DNA of 64,000 nt from assembly GCF_014648475.1 (NCBI RefSeq), contig NZ_BMRE01000002.1:62001-126000 (forward strand). The letters are read 5' to 3'. The DNA is from Lentzea flava. Its GTDB lineage: Bacteria > Actinomycetota > Actinomycetes > Mycobacteriales > Pseudonocardiaceae. Below the pieces are notes generated by a model. It ran no database searches and had not been told where the DNA came from. It was given only the letters and a program-made list of their open reading frames with translations. Of this stretch, positions 17,446 through 26,422 are shown one piece after another; position 1 is the first letter of the stretch, and the number at the start of each line of letters is the position of its first letter. A program made the position numbers and the translations under genes.

Positions 17446-17662
17446 GTCGTTTCCCGGGTCCTCCAGCGGTCGAACCGACCGGTCGGCCTGTTTGCCGGGC
17501 GAACTGGAATGCTTCACTCAATGGGGTGACGCCTGTCTCAATCGGGCCGTGACAACGGGTAAGAAGTACCCCTGCTGATCGCTCTTTCGATGAATCTGAA
17601 GTACTCGATCGGCTGGTTCGTCCGATACCGCTCTGTAGGCCCGAATTCACCCGGAGTGACCT

Positions 17663-18415
17663 CTGAGACGCGATAATCGAGCCTCGTTCGACGTCCTCGC
17701 GTACGCCCTGGCGCAGTGCCACGAAGAACGAGTCACCGGCGCATTGCGCATTGTCGGCAACGCGGGCGGACTGTTTCATTTGCGCGACGGCCTGGTGATC
17801 GCGGTGGACAGCCCGGGGTCACCCGGCGCGGACACGCTCCTGCTGAGTTCGGGACTGATCGGAGAAGAGGACTGGGCGGCGGCTCTGATCGAGAGTGTCG
17901 AGACGCGGTCGCTGCAGGCGGCGCTCGTCGCCAGAGGAGTCACACCGGCCCGAGTCCAGGACGTCACGGCGGCCGCCGTGCTGGACGGGGCGTTCGCCGT
18001 CGCCGCCGGTGAGATCGAGCGGCACTCCGTCGACGAGTCCGTCGAGCACCCCCTGCTACCTGCATCGACGGCCGTTGCTCCTGACGTCCTGCTGGTGGAG
18101 ACGGCTAGCCGGCTGGACGCCCTCGCTTCGCTCCCGTTCCCCCTGTCGCCCTACCGCGACCGCGTGGTGGCCGTCCACGGGGCGGAGCCGGCCACCGCGG
18201 AGCAGCGGGAGATCGTCGAGCACGCCACCGGAAGGCGCAATGCGCGGGACATCGCTTTCGCGCTCGGCCTCGGCCTGCACTCGGTCACGGTCGAGATCTC
18301 CCGGATGCTCGCCGACGGCCTGCTGGAGATCGCCCCACCCACGACATCGTTCAGCTTTTCGCATTGGGGGCTCACTTCACTGCACCCTCGGGCCCCCAGG
18401 GAGGTGGAATGTTAG
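17663..18415 (+). CDS. DUF4388-like (PATAN-like) protein with C-terminal winged-helix-like region
   Basis: About 250 residues. The N-terminal part FDVLAYALAQCHEERVTGALRIVGNAGGLFHLRDGLVIAV has the pattern of DUF4388/PATAN domains. The C-terminus (ATAEQREIVEHATGRRNARDIAFALGLGLHSVTVEISRMLADGLL) resembles a winged helix. The first common start, TTG 17744, would cut the N-terminal domain. CTG 17663 has GGAG six bases upstream and restores it, so I prefer it. It overlaps the next gene by 7 nt. A regulatory partner of the two roadblock proteins is likely. Confidence 0.75.
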   Translation: MRRDNRASFDVLAYALAQCHEERVTGALRIVGNAGGLFHLRDGLVIAVDSPGSPGADTLLLSSGLIGEEDWAAALIESVETRSLQAALVARGVTPARVQDVTAAAVLDGAFAVAAGEIERHSVDESVEHPLLPASTAVAPDVLLVETASRLDALASLPFPLSPYRDRVVAVHGAEPATAEQREIVEHATGRRNARDIAFALGLGLHSVTVEISRMLADGLLEIAPPTTSFSFSHWGLTSLHPRAPREVEC

Positions 18416-18825
18416 TCCTGAGCGGTTCGACCTTTCCAATCCAGGAATGGAGTGAATTGAACTACGACGCCCTGGGCGCCGAACTCAAGAAGCTTCGAGA
18501 GAACGTGGCCGGAGTGACCGACACGGTGATCGCCGCGTCCGACGGTATTCCCATCCTCGCCGACGTGGCGAAAAACGTCGATCCCGCGCACATCTCCGCG
18601 CTGGCCGCGTCCGGACTCGGAATCGCACGCCAGACGACCGAGGTGGTCGGCCTCGGCTCCCTCGGCCAGACCGTGGTGTTCGGCAGCGAGGGCTACATGG
18701 CCGTGTACGCCATCGGCCGGCTGTCGCTGATGGTCGTGCTCGGGGACAAGGGGCTGAACCTCGGACGCCTCCTGCACGAGTCCCGGCCCGTGATCGAACG
18801 GGTCGGCGCGATCCTGGCCGCCTAG
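18409..18825 (+). CDS. Roadblock/LC7 domain protein (1)
   Basis: 138 residues, one roadblock/LC7 domain: YDALGAELKKLRENVAGVTDTVIAASDGIPILADV, then VVFGSEGYMAVYAIGRLSLMVVL and a C-terminal helix. Such proteins dimerise and in MglB or Streptomyces conservons act with small GTPases; no GTPase gene is present here. ATG 18409 overlaps the previous stop (ATGTTAG) and has GGGAGG four bases upstream, so translation is coupled. Confidence 0.88.
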   Translation: MLVLSGSTFPIQEWSELNYDALGAELKKLRENVAGVTDTVIAASDGIPILADVAKNVDPAHISALAASGLGIARQTTEVVGLGSLGQTVVFGSEGYMAVYAIGRLSLMVVLGDKGLNLGRLLHESRPVIERVGAILAA

Positions 18826-19041
18826 CGCACCAGGTGAGCGACCAACGGGTGCTGCGCCTTCTCGGGCGCTCTGCTCACACCGGCACACATCTCCGAGAAA
18901 TGGTCGCGGCGCATGTCCACGCTTGGCTCATTTTTCTCAACGACGATCTTTTCCGCATGGAGGCGTGTCCGCATGCCAGCGCGACACCGGAAAGCGGCCA
19001 CGCCGTCTCGACCACCAGTTGACACAGGAAAGTGGAGTCTG

Positions 19042-19413
19042 ATGAACATCGATATCGCGTTGAAAGAGGCCATGTCCATCGCCGGCGCCATCGGCGTCGC
19101 GCTGGTCGACCACGAGAGCGGGATGTCGCTCGGCACCAGCGGCGGGGGCGACTGGCTGAACCTGGAGATCGCCGCGGCCGGGAACACCGAGGTCATCCGG
19201 TCGAAGCTCCGGGTGATGCAGGCACTCGGCCTCAACGACAGCATCGAGGACATCCTGATCACACTGCACCGCCAGTACCACCTGATCCGGTTGATGGGCG
19301 GCGTGAAGTCCAGAGGTTCGCTCTTCCTCTACCTGGTGCTGGAAAGAGATGTCGCGAATCTCGCCATGGCCAGGCACCAGCTCAAGCGCATCGAATCCGA
19401 ACTGCAGGTGTGA
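19042..19413 (+). CDS. Roadblock/LC7-like protein (2)
   Basis: 123 residues: IDIALKEAMSIAGAIGVALVDHESGMSLGTS, ILITLHRQYHLIRLMGG, SLFLYLVLERDVANLAMARHQLKRIESEL. This is a second roadblock-type fold, diverged from the first. ATG 19042 has GTGGAG upstream. The 216-bp gap from the previous gene holds an AT-richer patch and may carry its own promoter. A strong terminator follows, so the cluster ends here. Confidence 0.85.
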   Translation: MNIDIALKEAMSIAGAIGVALVDHESGMSLGTSGGGDWLNLEIAAAGNTEVIRSKLRVMQALGLNDSIEDILITLHRQYHLIRLMGGVKSRGSLFLYLVLERDVANLAMARHQLKRIESELQV

Positions 19414-19420
19414 ATCGCAC

Positions 19421-19460
19421 CGGTGCTGAAAAGCCGAAGGCGGCCGGCTTTTCAGCACCG
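19421..19460. terminator. Terminator after the roadblock cluster
   Basis: Perfect 16-bp stem, CGGTGCTGAAAAGCCG (19421-19436) with 19445-19460, and an 8-nt loop, between convergent genes. Confidence 0.85.
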
Positions 19461-19467
19461 CGACAAG

Positions 19468-19884
19468 TCAGTCGACCGGGAGACCCCACGGACGGCGGTC
19501 CAGCTCGACCCAGCCTCCACCGCGAGCCAAGGCCGCTCGAACGCCGGCGACGTGTTGCGCGAACGACGCGAGGTCGCCGTGCAGCAGTTCGGCGCGTTCG
19601 ACGTCCAACGGATGCGTGTCGTCGTGCCACAGGTCGACCGGGAACGACGCCACGAACGGCATGGACTGCAGGAGTTGCAGCAGCGCGACCGAGGGCTGCG
19701 TGGTCTCGGCGAGGTAGTCCAGGCGGATCGCCTCGCACGCCGCCAGGAGTTCGCGGACCTGGCGGATGGCGTCTGCCGGGGTGCCGTCCCACGACGCGTC
19801 CGGGTAGACGCGGTCGCTCAGCTCCAGCCAGAGCCGCCAGCCCGCGGTCAGTTCCGCGTCGTCCGCGGGAAACCAGGCACTCAT
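19468..19884 (-). CDS. Conserved hypothetical protein
   Basis: 138 residues, Trp-rich near the N-terminus (MSAWFPADDAELTAGWRLWLEL) and ending WVELDRRPWGLPVD. No signal peptide or membrane segment. ATG 19884 is chosen because the longer frame has no family-like extension. I do not recognise the family. Confidence 0.65.
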   Translation of the reverse strand: MSAWFPADDAELTAGWRLWLELSDRVYPDASWDGTPADAIRQVRELLAACEAIRLDYLAETTQPSVALLQLLQSMPFVASFPVDLWHDDTHPLDVERAELLHGDLASFAQHVAGVRAALARGGGWVELDRRPWGLPVD

Positions 19885-19958
19885 GCCATCCACTGTGCAT
19901 GCGCTGCGGCGCATGAGTCTCGTGACGATGACGCACGCCACGACAACCATCGAGTGAT

Positions 19959-20339
19959 GTGCGCGTCTTGAACCGCATGACGCGTGTGTGGCAAGGGCGG
20001 ACCGTGCTGCTCAGTCTCGCGATCGGGCTCGCCATCGGTGTTCTGCTGACGTTGCTCGCGGTGCCGGCGCTGAAGTACGAGGTCGTCGAGCAGGCCACCC
20101 TGCTCACCAGGGTGCTGGCCTACGGCTTCCTGCTCGTGCCGATCGCCGTGATCACCGTGCTGAAGAGTCCGTTCCCGGTCACGCACACGACCGGTCTCGT
20201 CGTGGGCGCGACCGCGGTCCTGGCGACGACGGCCGAGTCCTACACCGGCACGCCGATGCCCTACGTGTGGCTCGCGGCGGCGACCCTGTTCGGGTGCGCC
20301 GCCGCGAGGATCATGAAGAACGAACGCGCTACGCCTTGA
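19959..20339 (+). CDS. Hypothetical membrane protein
   Basis: 126 residues with about four hydrophobic segments (TVLLSLAIGLAIGVLLTLL, RVLAYGFLLVPIAVITVL, HTTGLVVGATAVLATTAE, MPYVWLAAATLFGCAAAR) and a short basic tail. GTG 19959 or ATG 19977 may be the start; neither has a good ribosome site. Its 3' end overlaps the convergent symporter gene by 11 bp. Function unknown. Confidence 0.65.
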   Translation: MRVLNRMTRVWQGRTVLLSLAIGLAIGVLLTLLAVPALKYEVVEQATLLTRVLAYGFLLVPIAVITVLKSPFPVTHTTGLVVGATAVLATTAESYTGTPMPYVWLAAATLFGCAAARIMKNERATP

Positions 20340-21840
20340 CCGCTTCCACGTCGGGAGCGTCGGTCTTGAGCGAGTCGATCAGCGCGTCGCGCTCGGCCGA
20401 CGGCTCTGGCTTCGCGAAGCCGATCACCAGGTAGAGGACCAGGGAGACCAGCAGCGGCGTCGAGACGATCAGCGCCTGCGAGACGGTGAAGTCCTTCAGG
20501 AACTGCTGTTCGGTGTAGAGGAACACCCAGGTGGCCAGACCGCCGATGGTCGACGTCAGCGCAGCCGTCGGGCCGACCTTGCGGAACCACGGGAGCAGGC
20601 CGAGCATCAACGGGATCGCGATCGGGCCCATCGTGGCCGCCACCAGGGCGATCACCACCTTGAGCACGAAGCCCTTCGTGTCCGCGGTCAACGCGATGGT
20701 CATCGACAGACCGATGAACGCGAACGTGGTGATGCGTGCGAGCTTCAGCTGCGCGTCCGCCGACATCGTCCGTGCGCCCTTCCAGATGCGCGGGAGAATG
20801 TCACGGGTGATGACGGCGGTGATGACGTTGGCGTCGGAGGAGACCATCGCCATCGTGTGCGAGAAGAATCCGGCGAGGACGAGGCCCACCATGCCCGCGG
20901 GGAGCATCGCCTTGCCCATCGCGACGTAGGCCTGCTCGGCGTTGGCGTCCATGCCCGGCACGATCAGCGGCGCCGCCCACATCGGGAAGAACAGCACGAG
21001 CGGCCACACCAGCCACAGGACGGCGGACAGCAGGGCCGAGCGCTTGGCGGCGAAGCCCGAGGGGGCCGCCATGTAGCGCTGGGCCAGGTTCCACATGCCG
21101 CCGTTGTACTCGAGCGTCTTGATCAGGAAGAGCGCCATGAAGAACGTCAGCGTGTAGGGGCCGGTGAGCGGGTCGCTGTGGCTCGCGGGGAGCTGGTCCC
21201 AGATGTTCCACATGAAGTCGATGCCGCCGAAGTGCGCCGCGACCGCGAAGAACATCGCGAAGCCGGCGAGCCCCTGGATGATGAACTGGCCGAAGTCGGT
21301 CAGAGCGTCCGCCCACAGACCGCCGAGCACCGAGTAGACCATCGTGACGACGCCGACGAGCGCGATGCCCCAGCCGACCGGCACGCCGGCGAAGCCCTGC
21401 AGCAGCAACGCGACGGCGACCCACTTGGCCGCGATGTCGACGACCTTCAGGCCCGCACCCGCCCACGCCATGAGCTGCTGGGTCGGCACGTTGTAGCGGA
21501 TGGCCAGGTACTCGAGCGGCGATTTCACGTCGTGCTTGGCCCGCAGCCGGTTCCACGCTGGCGCCCACAGGAACGCGCCGATGCCGACACCGAGACCGAT
21601 CGTCAGCGACCACCAGATGTAGACCGTGAGGCCGAGCCGGTACGCCTCCGCCGCGAACGCGACGAACATGACGGCGCTGTACCCGGACATGTGGTGGGAG
21701 ATGCCCGACAACCACCAGGGCATCTTGCCGCCCGCGGTGAAGAAGTCGGCGATGTTGTTGATCCGCCCGCGGGACCAGAGCCCGATGCCGACCATCACCA
21801 CGAAGTAACCGGCGACCACGATCCAATCGAGGGTGCCCAT
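20329..21840 (-). CDS. Sodium:solute symporter (SSS family)
   Basis: 503 residues with about 13 membrane helices. The N-terminal DWIVVAGYFVVMVGIGLW, FFTAGGKMPWWLSGISHHMSGYSAVMF and GGLWADALTDFGQFIIQ segments match the SSF family, whose sodium sites lie in helices 1 and 8. AAGGAGGTCAC before ATG 21840 is a strong ribosome site. The solute cannot be told from sequence. The divergent LuxR-type gene may regulate it. The C-terminal tail is cytoplasmic and acidic. Confidence 0.9.
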   Translation of the reverse strand: MGTLDWIVVAGYFVVMVGIGLWSRGRINNIADFFTAGGKMPWWLSGISHHMSGYSAVMFVAFAAEAYRLGLTVYIWWSLTIGLGVGIGAFLWAPAWNRLRAKHDVKSPLEYLAIRYNVPTQQLMAWAGAGLKVVDIAAKWVAVALLLQGFAGVPVGWGIALVGVVTMVYSVLGGLWADALTDFGQFIIQGLAGFAMFFAVAAHFGGIDFMWNIWDQLPASHSDPLTGPYTLTFFMALFLIKTLEYNGGMWNLAQRYMAAPSGFAAKRSALLSAVLWLVWPLVLFFPMWAAPLIVPGMDANAEQAYVAMGKAMLPAGMVGLVLAGFFSHTMAMVSSDANVITAVITRDILPRIWKGARTMSADAQLKLARITTFAFIGLSMTIALTADTKGFVLKVVIALVAATMGPIAIPLMLGLLPWFRKVGPTAALTSTIGGLATWVFLYTEQQFLKDFTVSQALIVSTPLLVSLVLYLVIGFAKPEPSAERDALIDSLKTDAPDVEAVKA

Positions 21841-22083
21841 GTGACCTCCTTGCGTGCACACACGTGTGCCCGCGAGAGCACCAGGCCTCATGGCGGCGGG
21901 AACCTGGCACATCCGCACGGGATATGTGACGTAGGTCTTACGAGACTGTTGCCCCGGGACGGAAGAGCTTCGGCGGTCTTGAATCACGTTTGTGACCCTT
22001 GTTCATGCACGTGAACCGGCTATTCCGCGTCACACGTCCGAGGGAACGACGTCTCACCTCCGGATGTACGAACGGAGGTGCTG

Positions 22084-22722
22084 ATGCTCCCGCCCGGCCG
22101 CCCTGCTCCCGGCGTCGCGCTGATCGACCCCGTACCGCTCTACCGCGAGGGTCTGTCCGGCCTCGTCAAGCGGACTCCCGGTCTGCGCTGGCTCGGCTCG
22201 ACCGGCGACCTGCACGCCGCCGTTCGCCTGCACGAACGCCTGCGCCCCGACGTGCTCCTCGTCGACTCCGTGCTCGACCCGGTCGGCCACCTGGCCCGGC
22301 TGCTGGTCGAACGCGATCCGGTGCTGCTGGTCATCGGCCTGGTCCGGGACGCGCACTCACACGCGAACTACGTCACGACCGCACTGGAATCGGGGGTGCG
22401 CGGTGTCGTGCCGCGCAGCGCCCAGCCGGAGCAGATCGTCCGCGTCATCCTGGAAACCTGCCGGTCACGCGGTTACGTGCATCCCGACCTGCGCCCGAAG
22501 GAACGACCGACGCTGACGCGGCGCGAGTACGAGGTGCTCACGCTCATCGCGGACGGCCTGGAGAACCAGCAGGTGGCGGACGAGCTCATCGTGTCCGTGG
22601 AGACCGTGCGCACCCACGTGAAGGGCATCCTGCGCAAGCTGAGCGCGCGCGACCGCACGCACGCGGTGTCGCTCGCCTACCGGTCAGGCCTGCTGATCGG
22701 CCGCCCAGCCGTGCTCGAGTAA
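22084..22722 (+). CDS. LuxR/NarL-family response regulator
   Basis: 212 residues. The N-terminal receiver-like domain (GVALIDPVPLYREGLSGLV, then LLVDSVL with the phosphoacceptor-like Asp) has only one acidic residue where receivers usually have two, so phosphorylation is uncertain. The C-terminal LuxR helix-turn-helix is LTRREYEVLTLIADGLENQQVADELIVSVETVRTHVKGILRKL. ATG 22084 has GGAGG five bases upstream. No histidine kinase is adjacent, so it is an orphan here. Confidence 0.9.
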   Translation: MLPPGRPAPGVALIDPVPLYREGLSGLVKRTPGLRWLGSTGDLHAAVRLHERLRPDVLLVDSVLDPVGHLARLLVERDPVLLVIGLVRDAHSHANYVTTALESGVRGVVPRSAQPEQIVRVILETCRSRGYVHPDLRPKERPTLTRREYEVLTLIADGLENQQVADELIVSVETVRTHVKGILRKLSARDRTHAVSLAYRSGLLIGRPAVLE

Positions 22723-23277
22723 GCCGAACACCTCGTCGGCCGCCCGTTCGCGATCGGCGCGGCCGAAGATCACGTCCCTGGCGTCCAGTGCGAACCTGGC
22801 CAGCGCGGCACACCTGACGTCGTCCGCAGGAGCACCCGTCTCCTCCGCGATGGCCCGCGCCAGCGCGTCCTGGTGCCGCGTCCACATCCGGTGCCCGTAC
22901 TCGCGCAGCGCGGGCGTCTCCAGCACCAGGCGCTGGAAGATCTCGAACTGCGGGTGGTCGGCGTGACCCCGCGCCGCCTGCACGAAGTGGTCGCGCAACG
23001 CCATCGGGATCGACTTGCCCCCGCGGTTGCGCACCGCGGCGACCAGCGCGGACTCCTGCGCCTCGTCCTCGTCGAAGAGCAGCGCCTCCTTGCTGGGGAA
23101 GTGCTTGAACAGCGTCGTCACCGACACGTCCGCGGTGTCGGCGATCTCCTTCACGCCCACCTCGTCGAAACCGCGCTCGAGGAACAGCCTCGTCGCCGCG
23201 TCGGAGATCGACTGACGGGTCTGCAGCTTCTTGCGCTCACGACGGCCGAGCTCGGTCACCGCTTCACCATACCGCAT
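22684..23277 (-). CDS. TetR family regulator of the TetX-like monooxygenase
   Basis: 197 residues: RQSISDAATRLFLERGFDEVGVKEIADTADVSVTTLFKHFPSKEALLF is a clear TetR DNA-binding domain; the rest is helical with no family I can name. ATG 23277 or GTG 23259 are possible starts. It is divergent from the FAD monooxygenase across 63 bp that hold an 11-bp inverted repeat. The 3' end overlaps the convergent LuxR gene by 39 bp. Confidence 0.92.
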   Translation of the reverse strand: MRYGEAVTELGRRERKKLQTRQSISDAATRLFLERGFDEVGVKEIADTADVSVTTLFKHFPSKEALLFDEDEAQESALVAAVRNRGGKSIPMALRDHFVQAARGHADHPQFEIFQRLVLETPALREYGHRMWTRHQDALARAIAEETGAPADDVRCAALARFALDARDVIFGRADRERAADEVFGLLEHGWAADQQA

Positions 23278-23288
23278 TGGTTGAGCAG

Positions 23289-23319
23289 GTTCAAAAGTGT
23301 AGCGGTTGCACTTTTGAAC
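23289..23319. promoter_or_regulatory. TetR operator in the tetR/monooxygenase divergent promoter
   Basis: Perfect arms GTTCAAAAGTG (23289-23299) and CACTTTTGAAC (23309-23319) with a 9-nt spacer. The right arm overlaps the monooxygenase -35 (TTGCAC, 23306-23311), so bound repressor would exclude RNA polymerase. Confidence 0.82.
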
Positions 23320-23334
23320 TCGATACGCTTACAT
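23306..23334 (+). promoter_or_regulatory. Leaderless promoter of the monooxygenase gene
   Basis: -35 TTGCAC (23306-23311), 17-nt spacer, -10 TTACAT (23329-23334). The ATG at 23341 is 7 bases past the -10, so the mRNA probably starts at the start codon. Confidence 0.6.
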
Positions 23335-23340
23335 GACGTC

Positions 23341-24372
23341 ATGACCTCACCACGCATCGCCATCGCCGGGGCAGGACTGGGCGGCCTCACCTGTGCCCGC
23401 GTTCTCCAGCTGCACGGCTTCGAGAACGTCACCGTGTTCGAGCGCGAGAGCTCGCCCGACGCCCGCCAGCAGGGCGGCATCATCGACCTGCACGCCGGCA
23501 GCGGCCAGGAGGCCATCCGCGCCGCGGGCCTGTTCGACGAGTGGCGTGCGCTCGCCCGGTTCGAAGGGCAGGAGCAGCGCAAGGTCGACCCGGCCACGGC
23601 CGAGTTGATCGAGCACGAGCCACCGGAGGGCGACTTCCGCCCGGAGATCGACCGCGGGCAGCTCAGGAAGCTGCTGCTCGACTCTCTCGCGCCCGGAACC
23701 GTCCGCTGGGGCCTCGGCGTCGGGGCGGCGAGGCCCGGCGAGGTGACGTTCCTGGACGGCTCGACCGCCACGTTCGACCTGGTCATCGGTGCGGACGGGG
23801 CCTGGTCGCGGGTGCGCGGAGCGGTCTCGCCAGCCACGCCGCAGTACACCGGCGTGATGTTCGTGGAAACCCGGCACGACGACGAGCAGCTGCTGGGCCT
23901 CACCGGCCAGGGCACGATGGTCGCCGACGATGACGGCCTGATGCTGTGGGCTCAGCGCAACAGCGGCAATCACCTCCGCGCGTACGCGTGCATGCGCGCG
24001 GATGAGGATTGGAGGCCCTCCAACGCCGAGCTGCTGGAGCTGTACGCCGACTGGCACCCGTCGTTACGCGCGTTCCTCACCGGCGAGCTGATCCACCGGC
24101 CGCTGTACGCGCTGCCCGTGCCGCACACGTGGGAGCACACGCCGGGCGTGACGCTGCTCGGCGACGCCGCTCATCTGATGCCCCCGCTGGGCGTCGGCGC
24201 GAACCTCGCCATGGAGGACGCGGCCGATCTCGCGCTCGCGATCGCCGAGCACGGTATCCGAGAGGGCGTCCGAGCCTACGAATCGGTCATGTTGCCGCGC
24301 GCGATCGACGCACAGGAGCGCACGAACGCAGGGTTGCTCGACATGGTCCCCGAGCGCCCGATACGCGTCTGA
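23341..24372 (+). CDS. FAD-dependent monooxygenase, TetX-like
   Basis: 343 residues. FAD-binding GAGLGGLTCARVL at 9-21, the segment GGIIDLHAGSGQEAIRAAGL, a DRGQLRKLLLDSL motif, and the second FAD motif LLGDAAHLMPPLGVGANLAMEDA. The order and wording are close to the tetracycline-inactivating TetX flavoenzymes and related hydroxylases. It may hydroxylate an aromatic antibiotic or phenolic compound; the actual substrate is unknown. A dedicated TetR and operator suggest induction by the substrate. Confidence 0.88.
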   Translation: MTSPRIAIAGAGLGGLTCARVLQLHGFENVTVFERESSPDARQQGGIIDLHAGSGQEAIRAAGLFDEWRALARFEGQEQRKVDPATAELIEHEPPEGDFRPEIDRGQLRKLLLDSLAPGTVRWGLGVGAARPGEVTFLDGSTATFDLVIGADGAWSRVRGAVSPATPQYTGVMFVETRHDDEQLLGLTGQGTMVADDDGLMLWAQRNSGNHLRAYACMRADEDWRPSNAELLELYADWHPSLRAFLTGELIHRPLYALPVPHTWEHTPGVTLLGDAAHLMPPLGVGANLAMEDAADLALAIAEHGIREGVRAYESVMLPRAIDAQERTNAGLLDMVPERPIRV

Positions 24373-24448
24373 CCGGCCCTCATGCCCGATTCAGGTGACC
24401 GGGCGCACTGTCTACTTCGCCACCAGTGGGTGGTCGCCCTTGCCGGGG

Positions 24449-24462
24449 TTACTGTCGGGTAA
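24449..24462. promoter_or_regulatory. Lipid-regulon box 1 upstream of fadE5
   Basis: TTACTGTCGGGTAA, a TTAC-N6-GTAA palindrome, 75 bp before the fadE5-like start. It is paired with the box at 24473. Confidence 0.65.
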
Positions 24463-24472
24463 TACTCTGTTG

Positions 24473-24486
24473 TTACCGGTCAGTAG
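24473..24486. promoter_or_regulatory. Lipid-regulon box 2 upstream of fadE5
   Basis: TTACCGGTCAGTAG, 24 bp from box 1. Boxes 1 and 2 are also inverted relative to each other (TACTGnCnGGTAA against TTACCnGnCAGTA). Confidence 0.65.
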
Positions 24487-24523
24487 GCGACCCCGCCGCG
24501 ACCCTGAGGAGTGAGCTGACGAG

Positions 24524-26359
24524 ATGGGCCACTACAAGAGCAACGTCCGGGATCTCGAATTCAACCTGTTCGAGGTCTTCAACGTGCAGGACCACCTCGG
24601 CAAGGGGCCGTTCGAGCAGTCCGACGAGGACACCGCGCGCGGCGTTCTGGCCGAAATGAAGACTCTCGCGGAGGGTCCGCTCGCGGACTCGTTCGCCGAC
24701 GCCGACCGCAACCCGCCGAAGTACGACCCGACGACGTTCTCGGCAACTCTGCCGGAGTCGCTGAAGAAGTCGTACCAGGCGATCTGGGACGGCGAGTGGT
24801 ACCGCATGTTCCTGCCGGAGGAGCTGGGCGGCTTCGGCACCCCGCCATCGGTGGCATGGGCCGCGTCCGAGCTGATCCTCGGCGCCAACCCGCCGATCTA
24901 CATGTACCTCGCGGGCCCGAGCTTCGCGACGGTCGTCTACAACAACGGCACCGAGCGCGACAAGCACTGGGCGCAGATCATGATCGACCGCGGCTGGGGC
25001 GCCACGATGGTGCTGACCGAGCCGGACGCCGGTTCCGACGTGGGCGCCGGCCGCACCAAGGCGATCAAGCAGGACGACGGCTCCTGGCACATCGAGGGCG
25101 TGAAGCGGTTCATCACGTCCGCCGACCAGGACCTGACCGAGAACATCATGCACATGGTGCTCGCCCGCCCGGAGGGTGAGGGCATCGAGGCGAAGCCCGG
25201 CACCAAGGGCCTGTCGCTGTTCCTGGTGCCGAAGTTCCACTTCGACCCGCAGACCGGTGAGCTGGGCGAGCGCAACGGCGCCTTCGTGACCAACGTCGAG
25301 CACAAGATGGGCATCAAGGCGTCCACCACGTGCGAGCTGACGTTCGGCCAGCACGGCATCCCGGCCAAGGGCTGGCTGCTCGGCGAGGTGCACGACGGCA
25401 TCGCGCAGATGTTCGACGTCATCGAGTACGCCCGCATGATGGTCGGCACCAAGGCCATCGCGACGCTGTCGACCGGATACCTGAACGCGCTGTCCTACGC
25501 CAAGGAGCGCGTCCAGTCCGCCGACCTGACCCGCATGACGGACAAGACCGCCCCGCGCGTCACCATCACCAACCACCCGGACGTGCGCCGCAGCCTGATG
25601 CTGCAGAAGGCGTACGCCGAGGGCCTGCGCGCCGTGTACCTGTACACCGCGACGTTCCAGGACAAGGTGATGCTCGGCGGCGAGGACGCGGAGCTCGCGA
25701 CCAAGGTCAACGACCTGCTGCTGCCGATCGTCAAGGGCGTCGGCTCGGAGCGCGCGTACGAGCAGCTGGCGCAGTCGCTGCAGACCCTGGGCGGTTCGGG
25801 CTTCCTGCAGGAGTACCCGATCGAGCAGTACATCCGCGACTCGAAGATCGACTCGCTGTACGAGGGCACCACGGCCATCCAGTCGCTGGACTTCTTCTTC
25901 CGCAAGATCATCCGCGACAAGGGTCAGGCGCTCGCGTTCATCAACGGCGAGATCCAGAAGTTCCTCGACAACGAAGGCGGCAACGGTCGCCTGAAGGAGG
26001 AGCGGGCGCTGCTCAAGCAGGGTCTCGAGGACCTGCAGGGCATGCTCGGCGCGATGGTCGGTTTCCTGACCTCGTCGCAGGAAGACGTCCGCAACCTCTA
26101 CAAGGTCGGCCAGAACTCGGTCCGCCTGCTGATGACCGCGGGTGACGTGCTCGTCGGCTGGCTGCTGCTGCGCCAGGCCGAGGTCGCGCTGGAGAAGCTC
26201 GGCGGCACCCCGTCGGCCAAGGACAAGGCGTTCTACGAGGGCAAGGTCGCGGTCGCGTCGTTCTTCGCGAAGACCGTGCTGCCCGAGCTCACCGCTCGCC
26301 GCAAGGTCGCCGAGTCCACCGACAACTCGCTGATGGACATCGACGAGAGCGTCTTCTAG
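24524..26359 (+). CDS. fadE5: Acyl-CoA dehydrogenase, FadE5-like
   Basis: 611 residues, the long form with a C-terminal extension. It begins [19 protein letters not shown] like mycobacterial FadE5. FAD/substrate motif [18 protein letters not shown] lies near 165-185; the catalytic base is Glu447 in YEGTTAIQ. FadE5 relatives oxidise acyl-CoAs of broad chain length and give electrons to ETF and then EtfD. GAGGAGTGAGC precedes the ATG. Two lipid-regulon boxes lie upstream. Confidence 0.95.
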   Translation: MGHYKSNVRDLEFNLFEVFNVQDHLGKGPFEQSDEDTARGVLAEMKTLAEGPLADSFADADRNPPKYDPTTFSATLPESLKKSYQAIWDGEWYRMFLPEELGGFGTPPSVAWAASELILGANPPIYMYLAGPSFATVVYNNGTERDKHWAQIMIDRGWGATMVLTEPDAGSDVGAGRTKAIKQDDGSWHIEGVKRFITSADQDLTENIMHMVLARPEGEGIEAKPGTKGLSLFLVPKFHFDPQTGELGERNGAFVTNVEHKMGIKASTTCELTFGQHGIPAKGWLLGEVHDGIAQMFDVIEYARMMVGTKAIATLSTGYLNALSYAKERVQSADLTRMTDKTAPRVTITNHPDVRRSLMLQKAYAEGLRAVYLYTATFQDKVMLGGEDAELATKVNDLLLPIVKGVGSERAYEQLAQSLQTLGGSGFLQEYPIEQYIRDSKIDSLYEGTTAIQSLDFFFRKIIRDKGQALAFINGEIQKFLDNEGGNGRLKEERALLKQGLEDLQGMLGAMVGFLTSSQEDVRNLYKVGQNSVRLLMTAGDVLVGWLLLRQAEVALEKLGGTPSAKDKAFYEGKVAVASFFAKTVLPELTARRKVAESTDNSLMDIDESVF

Positions 26360-26374
26360 GACGTTCCGCCGACG

Positions 26375-26412
26375 ACGGGTCCCGCACCTCCTGCCCGAGG
26401 TGCGGGACCCGT
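26375..26412. terminator. Terminator between fadE5 and the MFS gene
   Basis: Perfect 16-bp stem (26375-26390 with 26397-26412), 6-nt loop, then TTTTC. It is shared by convergent genes; the MFS stop lies only 10 bp away. Confidence 0.92.
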
Positions 26413-26422
26413 TTTCATTGCG

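Noticed and set aside
22001..22016. GTTCATGCACGTGAAC as a binding site for the LuxR-type regulator
   Set aside because: Five-base arms with an imperfect centre are common by chance in this composition, and there is no second copy.
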